Of a DNA stretch of 64,000 bases, positions 40,168-49,271 are shown piece by piece (the stretch's first letter is position 1; each line of letters opens with the position of its first letter). Position numbers and translations under genes: made by a program. Source of the DNA: Aliidongia sp035943795 (GTDB taxonomy: Bacteria > Pseudomonadota > Alphaproteobacteria > ATCC43930 > CGMCC-115725); the NCBI RefSeq assembly GCF_035943795.1, contig NZ_DASZBY010000100.1, positions 1-64,000 on the forward strand, in the 5' to 3' direction. The notes under the pieces are model-generated. The model was not told where the DNA came from, did not search any database, and saw only the letters and a list, made by a program, of their open reading frames with translations.

Positions 40168-41423
40168 GCGCCAGGATCACCACGCTCGCCAATGGCCTGC
40201 GTATCGTGTCCGAGGACATGCCCTGGGTCGAAACGGTGTCGCTGGGCGTCTGGGTCGACGTTGGCACGCGCAACGAGCCGGCCGAGATCAACGGCGTCGC
40301 TCATCTCCTGGAGCATATGGCGTTCAAGGGCACGGAGCGGCGCTCGGCCCGGGCCATCGCCGAGGAGATCGAGAACGTCGGCGGTCATCTGAACGCCTAT
40401 ACCTCGCGCGAGCAGACCGCCTTCTACGCCAAGGTGCTGAAGGAGGACGTGCCGCTGGGCGTCGATATCCTGTCGGACATCCTGCAGCATTCGACCTTCG
40501 ATGCGGACGAGCTGGAGCGCGAGCGCACGGTCATCATCCAGGAGATCGGCCAGGCGGCGGACACGCCCGACGACGTGATCTTCGACAAGTTCCAGGAACG
40601 GGCCTATCCCGACCAGTCCATGGGTCGGCCGGTGCTGGGCGAGGCGGAGATCATCAAGACGATCGGCCGCGACGCGGTCGCCGGCTACATGAACCGGCAT
40701 TATGCCGCCGACCGCATGGTGCTGTCGGCGGCCGGCGCCGTCGATCACGACCGGCTGGTGGCACTCGCCGGCGAGGCTTTCACGGCACTGCCGGCCTATC
40801 GGGGCGAGGCGGTCGAGGGCGCACGTTACCAGGGCGGCGACCTGCGCGAGGAGAAGGACCTGGAGCAGGTCCACCTGGTGCTGGGCTTTCCGGGCGTCTC
40901 CTACACCGACGACGACTATTACGTCGCCTCCACCTTGTCGACGGTGCTCGGCGGCGGCATGTCCTCGCGCCTGTTCCAGGAGATCCGCGAAAAGCGCGGC
41001 CTCGTCTACACGGTCTATTCCTTCGCCTCGTCCTACGCCGACGGTGGGATCTTCGGCGTCTATGCCGGCACCGGCGAGGACGAGGTCGGGGAACTGATGC
41101 CGGTGCTGTGCGACGAGATCGTCAAGTCGACCGCGACCCTGACCGAGGAGGAAGTCGCCCGCGCCCGTGCACAGCTGAAGGCCAGCATCCTGATGGGCCT
41201 GGAAAGCACGTCGGCGCGCTGCGAGCATGTAGCAAGCCAGCTGCTGATCTATGGCCGGCCGATCGAGACCCAGGAGCTGGTGCGCAAGATCGACGAGGTC
41301 GACCTGGACGCGGTGCAACGCCTGGCGCGACGCATCTTCGCCGGCGCACCCACCTTCACCGCGCTGGGGCCGATCGCCAAGGTCGAGAGCTTCGACCGGA
41401 TCGTCGATCGTCTCAAGGCATGA
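40164..41423 (+). CDS. M16 zinc peptidase, mitochondrial-processing-peptidase-like
   Basis: A 419-residue M16 peptidase. The inverted zinc motif HxxEH is HLLEH (47-51) and the distal ligand is Glu127 (VIIQEIGQ), so the enzyme should be active. The second half is the inactive lobe with GGGMSSRLFQEIREKRGLVY. Bacterial members are close to mitochondrial processing peptidase beta. It follows thrC with a 4-bp overlap, which is the usual alphaproteobacterial order. Confidence 0.95.
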   Translation: MSARITTLANGLRIVSEDMPWVETVSLGVWVDVGTRNEPAEINGVAHLLEHMAFKGTERRSARAIAEEIENVGGHLNAYTSREQTAFYAKVLKEDVPLGVDILSDILQHSTFDADELERERTVIIQEIGQAADTPDDVIFDKFQERAYPDQSMGRPVLGEAEIIKTIGRDAVAGYMNRHYAADRMVLSAAGAVDHDRLVALAGEAFTALPAYRGEAVEGARYQGGDLREEKDLEQVHLVLGFPGVSYTDDDYYVASTLSTVLGGGMSSRLFQEIREKRGLVYTVYSFASSYADGGIFGVYAGTGEDEVGELMPVLCDEIVKSTATLTEEEVARARAQLKASILMGLESTSARCEHVASQLLIYGRPIETQELVRKIDEVDLDAVQRLARRIFAGAPTFTALGPIAKVESFDRIVDRLKA

Positions 41424-41480
41424 GCGAGCGGGCGATGGCCTTCTGCAGCGGCCTCCGTCGCCCTCGGGTGGCGGGCTGAC

Positions 41481-42110
41481 ATGCCGGACGTGCCGCGCCT
41501 CGCCGGCTTCTTCGCGGTGCAGCCGCCGTCGGTGCGGCTCGATGGCGGGCGGGTCCATCTCCGGCCGCCCGACCGGGCCGACTGGGTCGCCTGGAGCGAG
41601 CTGCGTGCCGCCTCCCGTGCGTTCCTGCAGCCCTGGGAACCAGCCTGGACCGACGATGCGGTCGGCAAGGCCGCGTTCCGCCGCCGGCTCGCGCGCTATG
41701 CGCTCGACTGGCGCGACGACGAGGGCTACGCCTTCTTCGTGTTCGACAATGTCGATGGCGAGCTCGTGGGCGGTATCGGCTTGTCGAACGTGCGCCGTGG
41801 CGTGGCGGAGACGGCGAGCCTCGGCTATTGGACCGGCCAGCGCTTCGCGCGCAAGGGCTACATGACCGAGGCGCTGCGGCTCATGATGGTCTTCACGTTC
41901 GAGCGGCTGCGCCTGCACCGGATCGAGGCAGCCTGCCTGCCGACCAATGCGCCCAGCCGCGGCCTGCTGACCAAGTCCGGCTTCCGCGAAGAAGGCTATG
42001 CGCGGAAATACCTGTGCATCGATGGCGTCTGGCAAGACCATGTGCTCTATGCCCAATTGCGCGAGGAATGGCGCGCGGGCCGCCTGCCGACCGGCGGCAT
42101 CGAGGCCTGA
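41481..42110 (+). CDS. GNAT acetyltransferase, RimJ-type
   Basis: A 209-residue GNAT enzyme. VHLRPPDRADW starts the fold, GYWTGQRFARKGYMTEALRLM contains the acetyl-CoA loop, and LHRIEAACLPTNAPSRGLLTKSGFREEGYARKYLCIDGVWQDH is the RimJ-type end. It is the usual third gene after thrC and the M16 peptidase. A paralogue is at 23048-23635. Confidence 0.92.
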   Translation: MPDVPRLAGFFAVQPPSVRLDGGRVHLRPPDRADWVAWSELRAASRAFLQPWEPAWTDDAVGKAAFRRRLARYALDWRDDEGYAFFVFDNVDGELVGGIGLSNVRRGVAETASLGYWTGQRFARKGYMTEALRLMMVFTFERLRLHRIEAACLPTNAPSRGLLTKSGFREEGYARKYLCIDGVWQDHVLYAQLREEWRAGRLPTGGIEA

Positions 42111-42156
42111 GGGCGATCCGACCGCTGCACCTCGGCGACGGTCCGGTGACGGCGCG

Positions 42157-44058
42157 TCAGTCCGGGGTGTTGGTCGCGATCAGCGGCACGCCCGCCTTGG
42201 CGAGCGTGACAGCCAGCGTCGACGAGGCGACGTTCTTGACGATCAGCCGGCAGCGCCGGGGCAGCAGCGTCTTGAGCAGCCGGGTGACGGGCACGGTGGC
42301 ATTGTCGCCCAGCAGCCGGGCTTCGATCGTCACCAGCGGGGCGGTTATCGGCAGATGAGCGATGAACGCCGGGTCGGTCGTCGGCAGTTCGAACGCGACG
42401 GCTCGGAACAGCGACGAAACCATCATGGTGACGTCGGTCAGCCGTGCCCGCGCCGTGTCGCGGCCCAGCTCCCGGATCTCCACGACCAACCGCTTCTTGC
42501 CCGGGCCGCCCAACGTACGGGCGACTTGCAGCCAATGCTCCGCGTCGCGGCGGTGCGTGAGCGTGGCCAGGCGCACCGGCGTCAGGATCAGGTCGGTGCG
42601 GTCCTGCTTCAATTCGGCGAGGACCCGTTCCGCGGCTCCGGTCAGCAGCAGCAATTCGGTCTGCGGCACATATTCTGAGCGGCCGAGCGCCAGCAGGGTC
42701 GATTGCGCATCCTCGATATCGGCCGGCAGGCGCGTCAGCACGATCGGTGCGGCGTGGTTCGTATCGGTCCTGACGATCTGAAACCAGACTTCGGCCGTCG
42801 TCAGCTTCGCGCGCATCGCCTTGATCGCGGCGTCTTCCAACCGCTTGCGCTCGCGCGTCAGCCGGGCCTCCAGCGCATTGACGATGGCGTTTTCCGGCAT
42901 CATGTCGTCGGCGTCGACCTGGATCGTGGTGGCGAAGCTGGTGACGTCGGTCCCGGCCATTTCCGGGAATTCGCCGACCAGCTTTTCCCGGATCTCGTTG
43001 CCGATCGTGCGCGCTTTGAACTGCGCTTCCGATTCGTCGAGTTCGGCAAAACAGACGAGGAATCCGTCGTCGGCCGTACGGCTGAACACGTCCGTGTCGC
43101 CCAGATGCTTGCGCAGGATGTTTTCGGCGGCCTGGAACGACCGGTCCGCAACGGCCGGCCAGCGATCGCCGAGGGCGGCTCGCACCTCGGCCAGCCCGAC
43201 GAGCTGGACCTTGCCGGCGACGACGGTGCCCGATTTGCCGACCCCCTGCAGCGCTTTGCGCACCGCCTGCTCGAAGCTCTTGTCGACCGGCATGTCGGCG
43301 CGCTGGGTCACCATCATCACGCGATAGGGGCGACCGTCCGGCTGCGGGATGGTCGTCACCACGATCTCGCCTGGCAGCAGGTCGCCCTTGCGATGACGCA
43401 GCCGAACCGACATGCGGCAGGTCATCTCGTCGCCGGTCGCCAATTGACGCTCGACCGTCGGCCGCTCCGCCGGGTCGATGATCTCGGTGTACGGCTTGCC
43501 GATCAGATCGAACACGCTCCAGCCGAACTGTCGGGTGACGGCAGTATTCACCATGGCGAAACGGCCGTGGTCGTCGATCACGCCCAAGGCCTGATCGAGC
43601 ACGCCGAAGACCGAGGCCAGCAGGCGCTGTGTCGTCTCGCGCTCGCTCTCGGCCCGCTTGCGGGCGGTGACGTCGCGTCCCATGCGGACGAAATGGGTGA
43701 TGACCCCGGCGGGGGACAGGATGGCGATGGTGCTGACTTCCATCCAGTGCGGCTTCCCCGCCTTGGACGTCGCCAGCGCCTCGATCTGGATCGGCTGGCC
43801 GGATTGGGCGGCGTCGCGCAATTGCGCGATCAGGCCCGGCAGGGATTCGGCCGGATAGAGAATGCCCAGGCGCTGTCCGATCAGGTCGCGGGCGGTATAG
43901 CCGGAGGAGCTTTCGACCGCGTCGTTGGCGTGCAGGATCATCGGCCCGCCTGGCACGTTCAAGTCCGCGTCGGTAATGAGGATCGTCTCTTTCGCTTTCC
44001 CGACGAAAGCCTGGAGAATCGATAGAAGCTCTTTGTCCGGCAAGGCTTTGTCAGCCAT
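42157..44058 (-). CDS. PAS-domain protein with degenerate GGDEF- and EAL-like regions
   Basis: A 633-residue soluble protein. Two PAS domains are at about 20-138 and 145-258. The first has LOV-like spacing (ITDADLNVPGGPMILHAND) but not the photoactive NCRFLQ Cys motif. Residues about 270-410 follow a diguanylate cyclase pattern, with TADDGFLVCF (328-337) where GGDEF should be, so catalysis is unlikely. The remainder (about 415-630) resembles an EAL fold without its catalytic Glu. It may bind a nucleotide or act through protein contacts. No partner gene is adjacent; it converges with the GNAT gene. Confidence 0.72.
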   Translation of the reverse strand: MADKALPDKELLSILQAFVGKAKETILITDADLNVPGGPMILHANDAVESSSGYTARDLIGQRLGILYPAESLPGLIAQLRDAAQSGQPIQIEALATSKAGKPHWMEVSTIAILSPAGVITHFVRMGRDVTARKRAESERETTQRLLASVFGVLDQALGVIDDHGRFAMVNTAVTRQFGWSVFDLIGKPYTEIIDPAERPTVERQLATGDEMTCRMSVRLRHRKGDLLPGEIVVTTIPQPDGRPYRVMMVTQRADMPVDKSFEQAVRKALQGVGKSGTVVAGKVQLVGLAEVRAALGDRWPAVADRSFQAAENILRKHLGDTDVFSRTADDGFLVCFAELDESEAQFKARTIGNEIREKLVGEFPEMAGTDVTSFATTIQVDADDMMPENAIVNALEARLTRERKRLEDAAIKAMRAKLTTAEVWFQIVRTDTNHAAPIVLTRLPADIEDAQSTLLALGRSEYVPQTELLLLTGAAERVLAELKQDRTDLILTPVRLATLTHRRDAEHWLQVARTLGGPGKKRLVVEIRELGRDTARARLTDVTMMVSSLFRAVAFELPTTDPAFIAHLPITAPLVTIEARLLGDNATVPVTRLLKTLLPRRCRLIVKNVASSTLAVTLAKAGVPLIATNTPD

Positions 44059-44201
44059 TTCGATTCTTTCGGACCACGGCGAGAATTCCGGTCGGCAGGA
44101 ACGGTGAGTGCTGCGGCAATCTGCCGCTCATGCCGCCAACTGCTTCTGAGAATAGGCGTTCCGTCCCTCAGCGCAAGGCTGTCGTTACCCTCGCGCTCGC
44201 C

Positions 44202-44813
44202 TCAGGCGTGTCCGGCCTCGGTCGACAGCATGCGGGCATCGATACCCAGGCGGCCGATGGCGCGGTCCCATTTGGTATCGTGCACCTGGTCGAACACGAT
44301 GGTTTCGTCGGCCGGCGCGTGGAGCCAGCTGTTCGCCTGGATCTCGATGTCGAGCTGGCCGGGCCCCCAGCCGGCATAGCCCAGTGCCAGCAAGGTCTGG
44401 CGCGGACCGCTGCCCTTGCCGATGGCGCGCAGGATGTCGAGCGTCGCGGTCAGGGCCAGATCGTGACCCACGACCAGGGTGCCTTCCTCGACATAGTCGC
44501 AGCTGTGCAGCACGAAGCCGCGCGCGGTCTCGACCGGGCCGCCGAAATGCACCTTGGTCGGTTCCAGTTCGCTTTCGGTATCGACCGACAGATGCTCCAT
44601 CAGTTCGGGCACGGTCAGGCTGTCGAGCGTCTTGTTGACGACCAGGCCCATGGCGCCGTCGGGCGTGTGCGCGCAGATGTAGATGACCGAGCGGTGGAAG
44701 CGGATGTCGCGCATCTGCGGCATGGCGATCAGCAACTGCCCGGTCAGGTAGCCGGACCCGGGCGCTTCGGAGCCGGTCGGTATGGTCGTCGAAGGGATCG
44801 TCGCGCGTCGCAT
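44202..44813 (-). CDS. yqgE: YqgE/AlgH family protein (UPF0301)
   Basis: A 203-residue YqgE protein. YLTGQLLIAMPQM, FHRSVIYICAHTPDGAMGLVVN and the FGGPVETARGFVLH segment are the family's signatures. Function is not settled; the Pseudomonas homologue was linked to alginate regulation. No Shine-Dalgarno precedes the ATG at 44813, and a promoter -10 lies only 6 bp upstream, so the mRNA may be leaderless. Confidence 0.93.
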   Translation of the reverse strand: MRRATIPSTTIPTGSEAPGSGYLTGQLLIAMPQMRDIRFHRSVIYICAHTPDGAMGLVVNKTLDSLTVPELMEHLSVDTESELEPTKVHFGGPVETARGFVLHSCDYVEEGTLVVGHDLALTATLDILRAIGKGSGPRQTLLALGYAGWGPGQLDIEIQANSWLHAPADETIVFDQVHDTKWDRAIGRLGIDARMLSTEAGHA

Positions 44814-44819
44814 GTTTCA

Positions 44820-44848
44820 CAGATAGCGCTGCACCCGGTCGCCCGCAA
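44820..44848 (-). promoter_or_regulatory. Promoter of yqgE, predicted to give a leaderless mRNA
   Basis: On the minus strand TTGCGG (44848-44843) and TATCTG (44825-44820) are 17 bp apart. Six to seven bases beyond the -10 is 44813-44814, the first base of the yqgE start codon. Confidence 0.45.
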
Positions 44849-44925
44849 GCGGCAACGCCCGGCACGGGCTGGTCGCGACAAGTTGAACCTGGACTTGGGC
44901 GCCGTTGCGGTACAAGAAGATCATC

Positions 44926-47016
44926 ATGTTCCCAAGGTCCTGGCTGCTCCGGCTCGCCGCTCTCCTCGCTCTCTGCCCGCTTGCTCACGGCCAGGCCCGT
45001 GCCGAGGACTACGCCTCCGACTGGGCGCGCACCGAGCAGGGCGCCGTCCGCCTCGTCGTAGCGCCGACCAGGGACGGTGCGCTGCGCCTGGGCCTGGCAT
45101 TCCGGCTCGAACCGCACTGGAAGATCTACTGGCGCTCGCCGGGCGATGCCGGCCTGCCGCCGACGGCCGATTGGACCGGGACGGAAAACGCGGAGGTCGG
45201 TGAGTTCGCCTGGCCGGTGCCGGAGCGGTTCGAGCTGTCCGGCCTCGAAACCTTCGGCTACGAAGGCGAGGTGGTGCTGCCGGTAGCGGTCGCCGTGCCC
45301 CATCCGGGCGAGCCGGTCCATCTGAGCGCCGCCGTCGATTTCCTGACCTGCCGCGAGCTGTGCGTCCCGAACAACGTGACGCTCGACCTGACCGTGCCCG
45401 CGGGGCTTGAAGGACCGGGGCCCTATGGCGAGTTGATCGACCAGTTCCAGGCCCGCGTTCCGGGCGACGGCAGCACGGGCGGGCTGACGCTCGAAGCAGC
45501 CTCGGCCGGGGGCACGGGCAAAGCGGCGCGGCTCGATCTCACGCTGCGGACGACGCCCCCCATGGGCCAGCCCGACGCGATCGTCGAGGGCGCGTCACCG
45601 GTCGTGTTCGGGCCGCCGACCATGGCGGCCGGCGGGTTGGAGACCCATCTGGTGCTGTCGGCGCTCGACGGCGCCGATGGGTTGGCGAAGCTGGTCGGCG
45701 CCCCGCTGACCATCACGGTGATCGACCGGTCGGCACCGGCCGATGCGCCCCGCGCAGCGACCGTCACCCTGGTCGTGGCGCCCCTCGCCGACGGCGGCAG
45801 CGCGGCCGATCTGTTGGCGGTGATGGCGGTGGCGGTGCTCGGCGGCTTCATCCTGAACTTCATGCCCTGCGTCCTGCCGGTGCTGTCGATCAAGCTGCTG
45901 GCACTGGTCGGCGAGGCGGGGCAGGGGCGGCAGCGGGCGCGGGCGAGCTTCCTCGCGACGGCGGTGGGCATTCTGTCGTCGTTCCTGGTCATGGCGGCGG
46001 CGCTCGTCACGGCCAAATCGGCCGGCCTGTCGATCGGCTGGGGCGTGCAGTTTCAGGAACCGGTCTTCCTGGCGGCGCTCGCAGCCCTCGTCACCCTGTT
46101 TGCCTGCAACCTGATGGGCTGGTTCGAGATCCAGCTGCCCTGGTGGCTGGCCGGACGGCTGCAGGGCGGCGGATCCTCGCTCGCCGGCAGCTTCTTGTCG
46201 GGCGCCTTCGCTACCTTGCTGGCGACGCCCTGTTCGGCGCCCTTCCTCGGCACGGCGGTGGGCTTCGCGCTGGCCGGCGGACCGGCCGACATCTTCCTGA
46301 TCTTCGCCTGCCTGGGCATCGGCCTGGCGCTGCCCTATCTGGTCGTGGCCGCACTACCGGCGCTCGCCCGCTTCCTGCCGCGACCGGGCTCGTGGATGGT
46401 GACCTTGCGCCGGATCCTGGGCCTGCTGCTGGCCGGCACGGCGGTGTGGCTGGTCTGGGTGCTGCGCGAGCAGGCGGGCACCGTCGCGGCCGGCGCCGTC
46501 GCGGTTCTCGGCATCGCGGCGACGGCCGCGCTGGCTTTCGGCCATCGGGTTCCCCGCCTCGGCCGCGGGTTCGCGCCGGTTTCCGCCATCCTGCTGCTCG
46601 GGATGCTGGCGCCGCCCGCCTTCCTGGCCCGGACCGGGGACGCGGCCGCGCTCGGCGCCGGCTGGGCGCGCTTCGACCAGGCCGCGATCGCGCCGGCGGT
46701 CGCCAAGGGGCAGGTCGTGTTCGTCGACGTGACGGCGAGCTGGTGCCTGACCTGCCAGGTCAACGAGCGGCTGGTGCTGGACAAGCCCGACGTAAAGGCT
46801 TCGCTCGGTGCGGCCGGCGTGGTCGCCATGCGCGCTGACTGGACCCGACCCGACCCGGCGATCACCGATTTCCTGAAGCATTATGGCCGCTACGGCATTC
46901 CGTTCAACGTGGTCTATGGTCCGGGTGCGCCGGACGGCCTGCCCTTGTCGGAAGTCCTGACCAGCACCGCGGTCGAAGCGGCGCTCGCGAAGGCGAAGGG
47001 CGTCGCCAAATCCTGA
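44926..47016 (+). CDS. DsbD-like thiol:disulfide interchange protein (ScsB type)
   Basis: A 696-residue membrane protein in three parts. After a signal peptide comes a periplasmic alpha domain (about 30-270) with a Cys pair in LTCRELCVPNN. Next is a membrane domain of about eight helices (starting MAVAVLGGFILNFMPCVLPVLSIK) with conserved Cys in MPC and TPCSAPFLG. Last is a C-terminal thioredoxin domain with CLTC (TASWCLTCQVNE). Electrons pass from cytoplasmic thioredoxin to periplasmic partners. I start at the ATG at 44926 with AAGAAG upstream, rather than the TTG seven codons earlier. Confidence 0.93.
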   Translation: MFPRSWLLRLAALLALCPLAHGQARAEDYASDWARTEQGAVRLVVAPTRDGALRLGLAFRLEPHWKIYWRSPGDAGLPPTADWTGTENAEVGEFAWPVPERFELSGLETFGYEGEVVLPVAVAVPHPGEPVHLSAAVDFLTCRELCVPNNVTLDLTVPAGLEGPGPYGELIDQFQARVPGDGSTGGLTLEAASAGGTGKAARLDLTLRTTPPMGQPDAIVEGASPVVFGPPTMAAGGLETHLVLSALDGADGLAKLVGAPLTITVIDRSAPADAPRAATVTLVVAPLADGGSAADLLAVMAVAVLGGFILNFMPCVLPVLSIKLLALVGEAGQGRQRARASFLATAVGILSSFLVMAAALVTAKSAGLSIGWGVQFQEPVFLAALAALVTLFACNLMGWFEIQLPWWLAGRLQGGGSSLAGSFLSGAFATLLATPCSAPFLGTAVGFALAGGPADIFLIFACLGIGLALPYLVVAALPALARFLPRPGSWMVTLRRILGLLLAGTAVWLVWVLREQAGTVAAGAVAVLGIAATAALAFGHRVPRLGRGFAPVSAILLLGMLAPPAFLARTGDAAALGAGWARFDQAAIAPAVAKGQVVFVDVTASWCLTCQVNERLVLDKPDVKASLGAAGVVAMRADWTRPDPAITDFLKHYGRYGIPFNVVYGPGAPDGLPLSEVLTSTAVEAALAKAKGVAKS

Positions 47017-47102
47017 GAGCGTGATTTTGTCGTCCGGCGCGGCTATGGTCGCGGCCGAGCATTTTCATTCCCCCATCCCAAACGAACAAGGACCCGCGAG
47101 CC

Positions 47103-47582
47103 ATGATCAAGGTCGGTGAGAAGATCCCGTCGGTGAAGCTGAAGCACATGACCGCCGACGGCCCGAAAGAGGCGCTGTCGGACGAGCTGTTCGCCGGCAA
47201 GAAAGCCGTGCTGTTCGCCCTGCCGGGCGCGTTCACGCCGACCTGCTCGGCCAAGCACGTACCCGGTTTCGTGAATAGTTTCGATGCGCTGAAGGCCAAG
47301 GGCGTCGAACTGATCGCCTGCCTGTCGGTCAATGACGCGTTCGTCATGGGTGCCTGGGGCAAGGACCAGAAGGCCGAGGACAAGGTCCTGATGCTGGCCG
47401 ACGGCAATGCCGATTTCACCAAGGCGGTCGGGCTCGATGCCGATTTCACCGGCTATGGCATGGGCACCCGCTCGCAGCGCTATGCCATGCTGCTCGAAGA
47501 CGGCGTGGTGAAAGTACTGAACGTCGAGAAGCCGGGCGCGTTCGAGGTCTCGACCGCCGAGACCATCCTGGCGGCACTCTAA
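47103..47582 (+). CDS. Peroxiredoxin, Prx5-like
   Basis: A 159-residue peroxiredoxin. The active-site segment PGAFTPTCS places the peroxidatic Cys at 48, and a second Cys at 73 may resolve it. FTGYGMGTRSQRYAML is the C-terminal family segment. It reduces hydroperoxides with glutathione/glutaredoxin or thioredoxin. AAGGA lies just before the ATG. The upstream DsbD-like gene ends 86 bp before it. Confidence 0.95.
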   Translation: MIKVGEKIPSVKLKHMTADGPKEALSDELFAGKKAVLFALPGAFTPTCSAKHVPGFVNSFDALKAKGVELIACLSVNDAFVMGAWGKDQKAEDKVLMLADGNADFTKAVGLDADFTGYGMGTRSQRYAMLLEDGVVKVLNVEKPGAFEVSTAETILAAL

Positions 47583-47592
47583 GACGGTTCAT

Positions 47593-47624
47593 CCCGCCAT
47601 TCCCGCGCAAGCGGGAATGGCGGG
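47593..47624. repeat. REP-like perfect hairpin between prx and rnhA
   Basis: CCCGCCATTCCCGC (47593-47606) and GCGGGAATGGCGGG (47611-47624) are exact inverted copies around the tetraloop GCAA, a GNRA loop. The core resembles the ATTCCCGC-x4-GCGGGAAT units of dispersed bacterial REP elements. It lies between two convergent genes and could also end both transcripts, although no T-tract follows on either side. I saw no other copy in the window. Confidence 0.7.
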
Positions 47625-47626
47625 TG

Positions 47627-48103
47627 TCAGAGGGCGGCCTTCGCCAGTGCCGCGGCGCGCGCTTCGACCACGCCCAGGCGGGCGAGCGCGTCGGCCCGTT
47701 CGTTCTCCGGATGGCCGGCATGGCCCTTGACCCAGATCCATTCGATCTGGTGGCCTTTCAGCGCCTCTTCCAGCGCCAGCCACAGGTCGATGTTCTTGAC
47801 CGGCTTCTTGTCGGCGGTCTTCCAGCCGTTGCGTTTCCAGCCGTGGATGAAGCGCGTGATGCCGTCCTTCAGGTACTGGCTGTCCGTATGAAGCTTGACC
47901 AGGGCCGGGCGCTTCAGCGCGCTCAGCGCCTGCACCGCGGCCGTCATCTCCATCCGGTTGTTGGTCGTCGGCATCTCGCCGCCGTGCAGTTCCTTTTCGG
48001 TCTCGCCATAGCGTAGGATGGCACCCCAGCCGCCGGGTCCCGGGTTGCCGCTGCACGCCCCGTCGGTGAAGATCTCGATGGTCGGCAATTCGCTAGAGTC
48101 CAT
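47627..48103 (-). CDS. rnhA: Ribonuclease HI
   Basis: A 158-residue RNase HI that cuts RNA in RNA-DNA hybrids. The catalytic acidic residues Asp14, Glu52, Asp74 and Asp138 are all present, each four positions on from the E. coli enzyme, and TDGACSGNPGPGGWG is typical. The start ATG at 48103 lies within the end of thrB (11-bp overlap), so they are coupled. The thrB-rnhA pair is a usual alphaproteobacterial order. Confidence 0.97.
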   Translation of the reverse strand: MDSSELPTIEIFTDGACSGNPGPGGWGAILRYGETEKELHGGEMPTTNNRMEMTAAVQALSALKRPALVKLHTDSQYLKDGITRFIHGWKRNGWKTADKKPVKNIDLWLALEEALKGHQIEWIWVKGHAGHPENERADALARLGVVEARAAALAKAAL

Positions 48104-49052
48104 AGTCTTCCGCGTGGCTGATGGTGCGGTGGAACCGCAATTTCTGCAGGTATTCGCGCGGGTCCTTGGGCCGGACCAGGGCGCCCGGCTGCTGATTGAG
48201 CCAGTCATAGAGCCTCGTCAGCAAAAAGCGAAGCGCGCTGCCGCGGGCGAGGATCGGCAATGCGTGGCGTTCGGCGTCGCTCAAGGGCCGGCGCGCCTGA
48301 TAGGCCTGAACCAGGGCCGCGGCCTTGGCCGGGTTGAACCGGGCCTCGTCGTCGAAGCTCCAGGCGTTGAGGCAGATCGCCAAGTCGTAGGCCAGGAACT
48401 CGGTGCAGGCGAAATAGAAATCGATGACCCCCGACACCGTCTCGTCGCGAAAGAACACGTTGTCGGGGAACAGGTCGGCATGGCAGACGCCGGTCGGCAG
48501 GTCCTGGGGCCAGGCGGCCTCGATCGCAGCCAGCTCGTCGGCCAGTTCCTGGGCGAGGCCAGGTGCCACCTCGTCGGCCCGCTCGCGCGTCGCCTCGACC
48601 AGGCGCCGCCAGCCGGGCAGCGACAGGTCGTTTGGCCGCCGCATCGGGAAGTCGGCGCCGGCCAGGTGGAACCGTGCCAGCGCATCGCCGATGCCGGTGC
48701 AGTGGAACGGCTCGACCGTGCGCGGCCACAGCCCTTCGAGGAAGCTGATGAGCACGGCCGGGCGGCCGCACAGGCGGCGCAAGGCGACCCCGTCGCGCGC
48801 CTTGATCGGCGTCGGGCAGACGAAGCCGCGGGCAGCCAGATGCTCCATCAGGCCCAGGAAGAACGGCAGGTCCGCCTCCTTCACCCGCTTCTCGTACAGC
48901 GTCAGGATGAAGCTCGCCTGCTCGGTCTGGATCAGGTAGTTGGAATTTTCCACCCCCTCCGCGATGCCTTTGCAGGACAGGACCGCGCCCAGGTCATATT
49001 CGGCGACGAATTGGGTGAGTTCCCCGTCGGAGACATCGGTATAGACGGCCAT
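48093..49052 (-). CDS. thrB: Homoserine kinase, APH-fold type
   Basis: A 319-residue ThrB of the aminoglycoside-phosphotransferase fold. GVCHADLFPDNVFF holds the catalytic Asp, and SGVIDFYFA the metal-binding Asp. GIAEGVENSNYLI is the N-terminal nucleotide loop. It phosphorylates homoserine, giving the substrate of ThrC, whose gene is 8 kb away. Start is the ATG at 49052; the frame is open 19 codons further with no conserved residues. The ispH gene often found just upstream is absent. Confidence 0.95.
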   Translation of the reverse strand: MAVYTDVSDGELTQFVAEYDLGAVLSCKGIAEGVENSNYLIQTEQASFILTLYEKRVKEADLPFFLGLMEHLAARGFVCPTPIKARDGVALRRLCGRPAVLISFLEGLWPRTVEPFHCTGIGDALARFHLAGADFPMRRPNDLSLPGWRRLVEATRERADEVAPGLAQELADELAAIEAAWPQDLPTGVCHADLFPDNVFFRDETVSGVIDFYFACTEFLAYDLAICLNAWSFDDEARFNPAKAAALVQAYQARRPLSDAERHALPILARGSALRFLLTRLYDWLNQQPGALVRPKDPREYLQKLRFHRTISHAEDYGL

Positions 49053-49271
49053 CGTGCGCGCGGGGCTCCAGAACGGGTCGCCGGATCGGGTCCGGGTGAG
49101 GGGCGCCATTCAACGGCATCAAGGGCCTGGTGAACAAGGGCTATCCGGTGGTACCAGCCGGTGGACTTGTGCGGACCGGCGCCGCCCCCTACAATCCCGC
49201 CCGTTCTCCAGGGTGCGTCTCGCACCGTCCGGCTGCGTCCCAACGACGGCCCAACGCGATCTAGGTCATCC

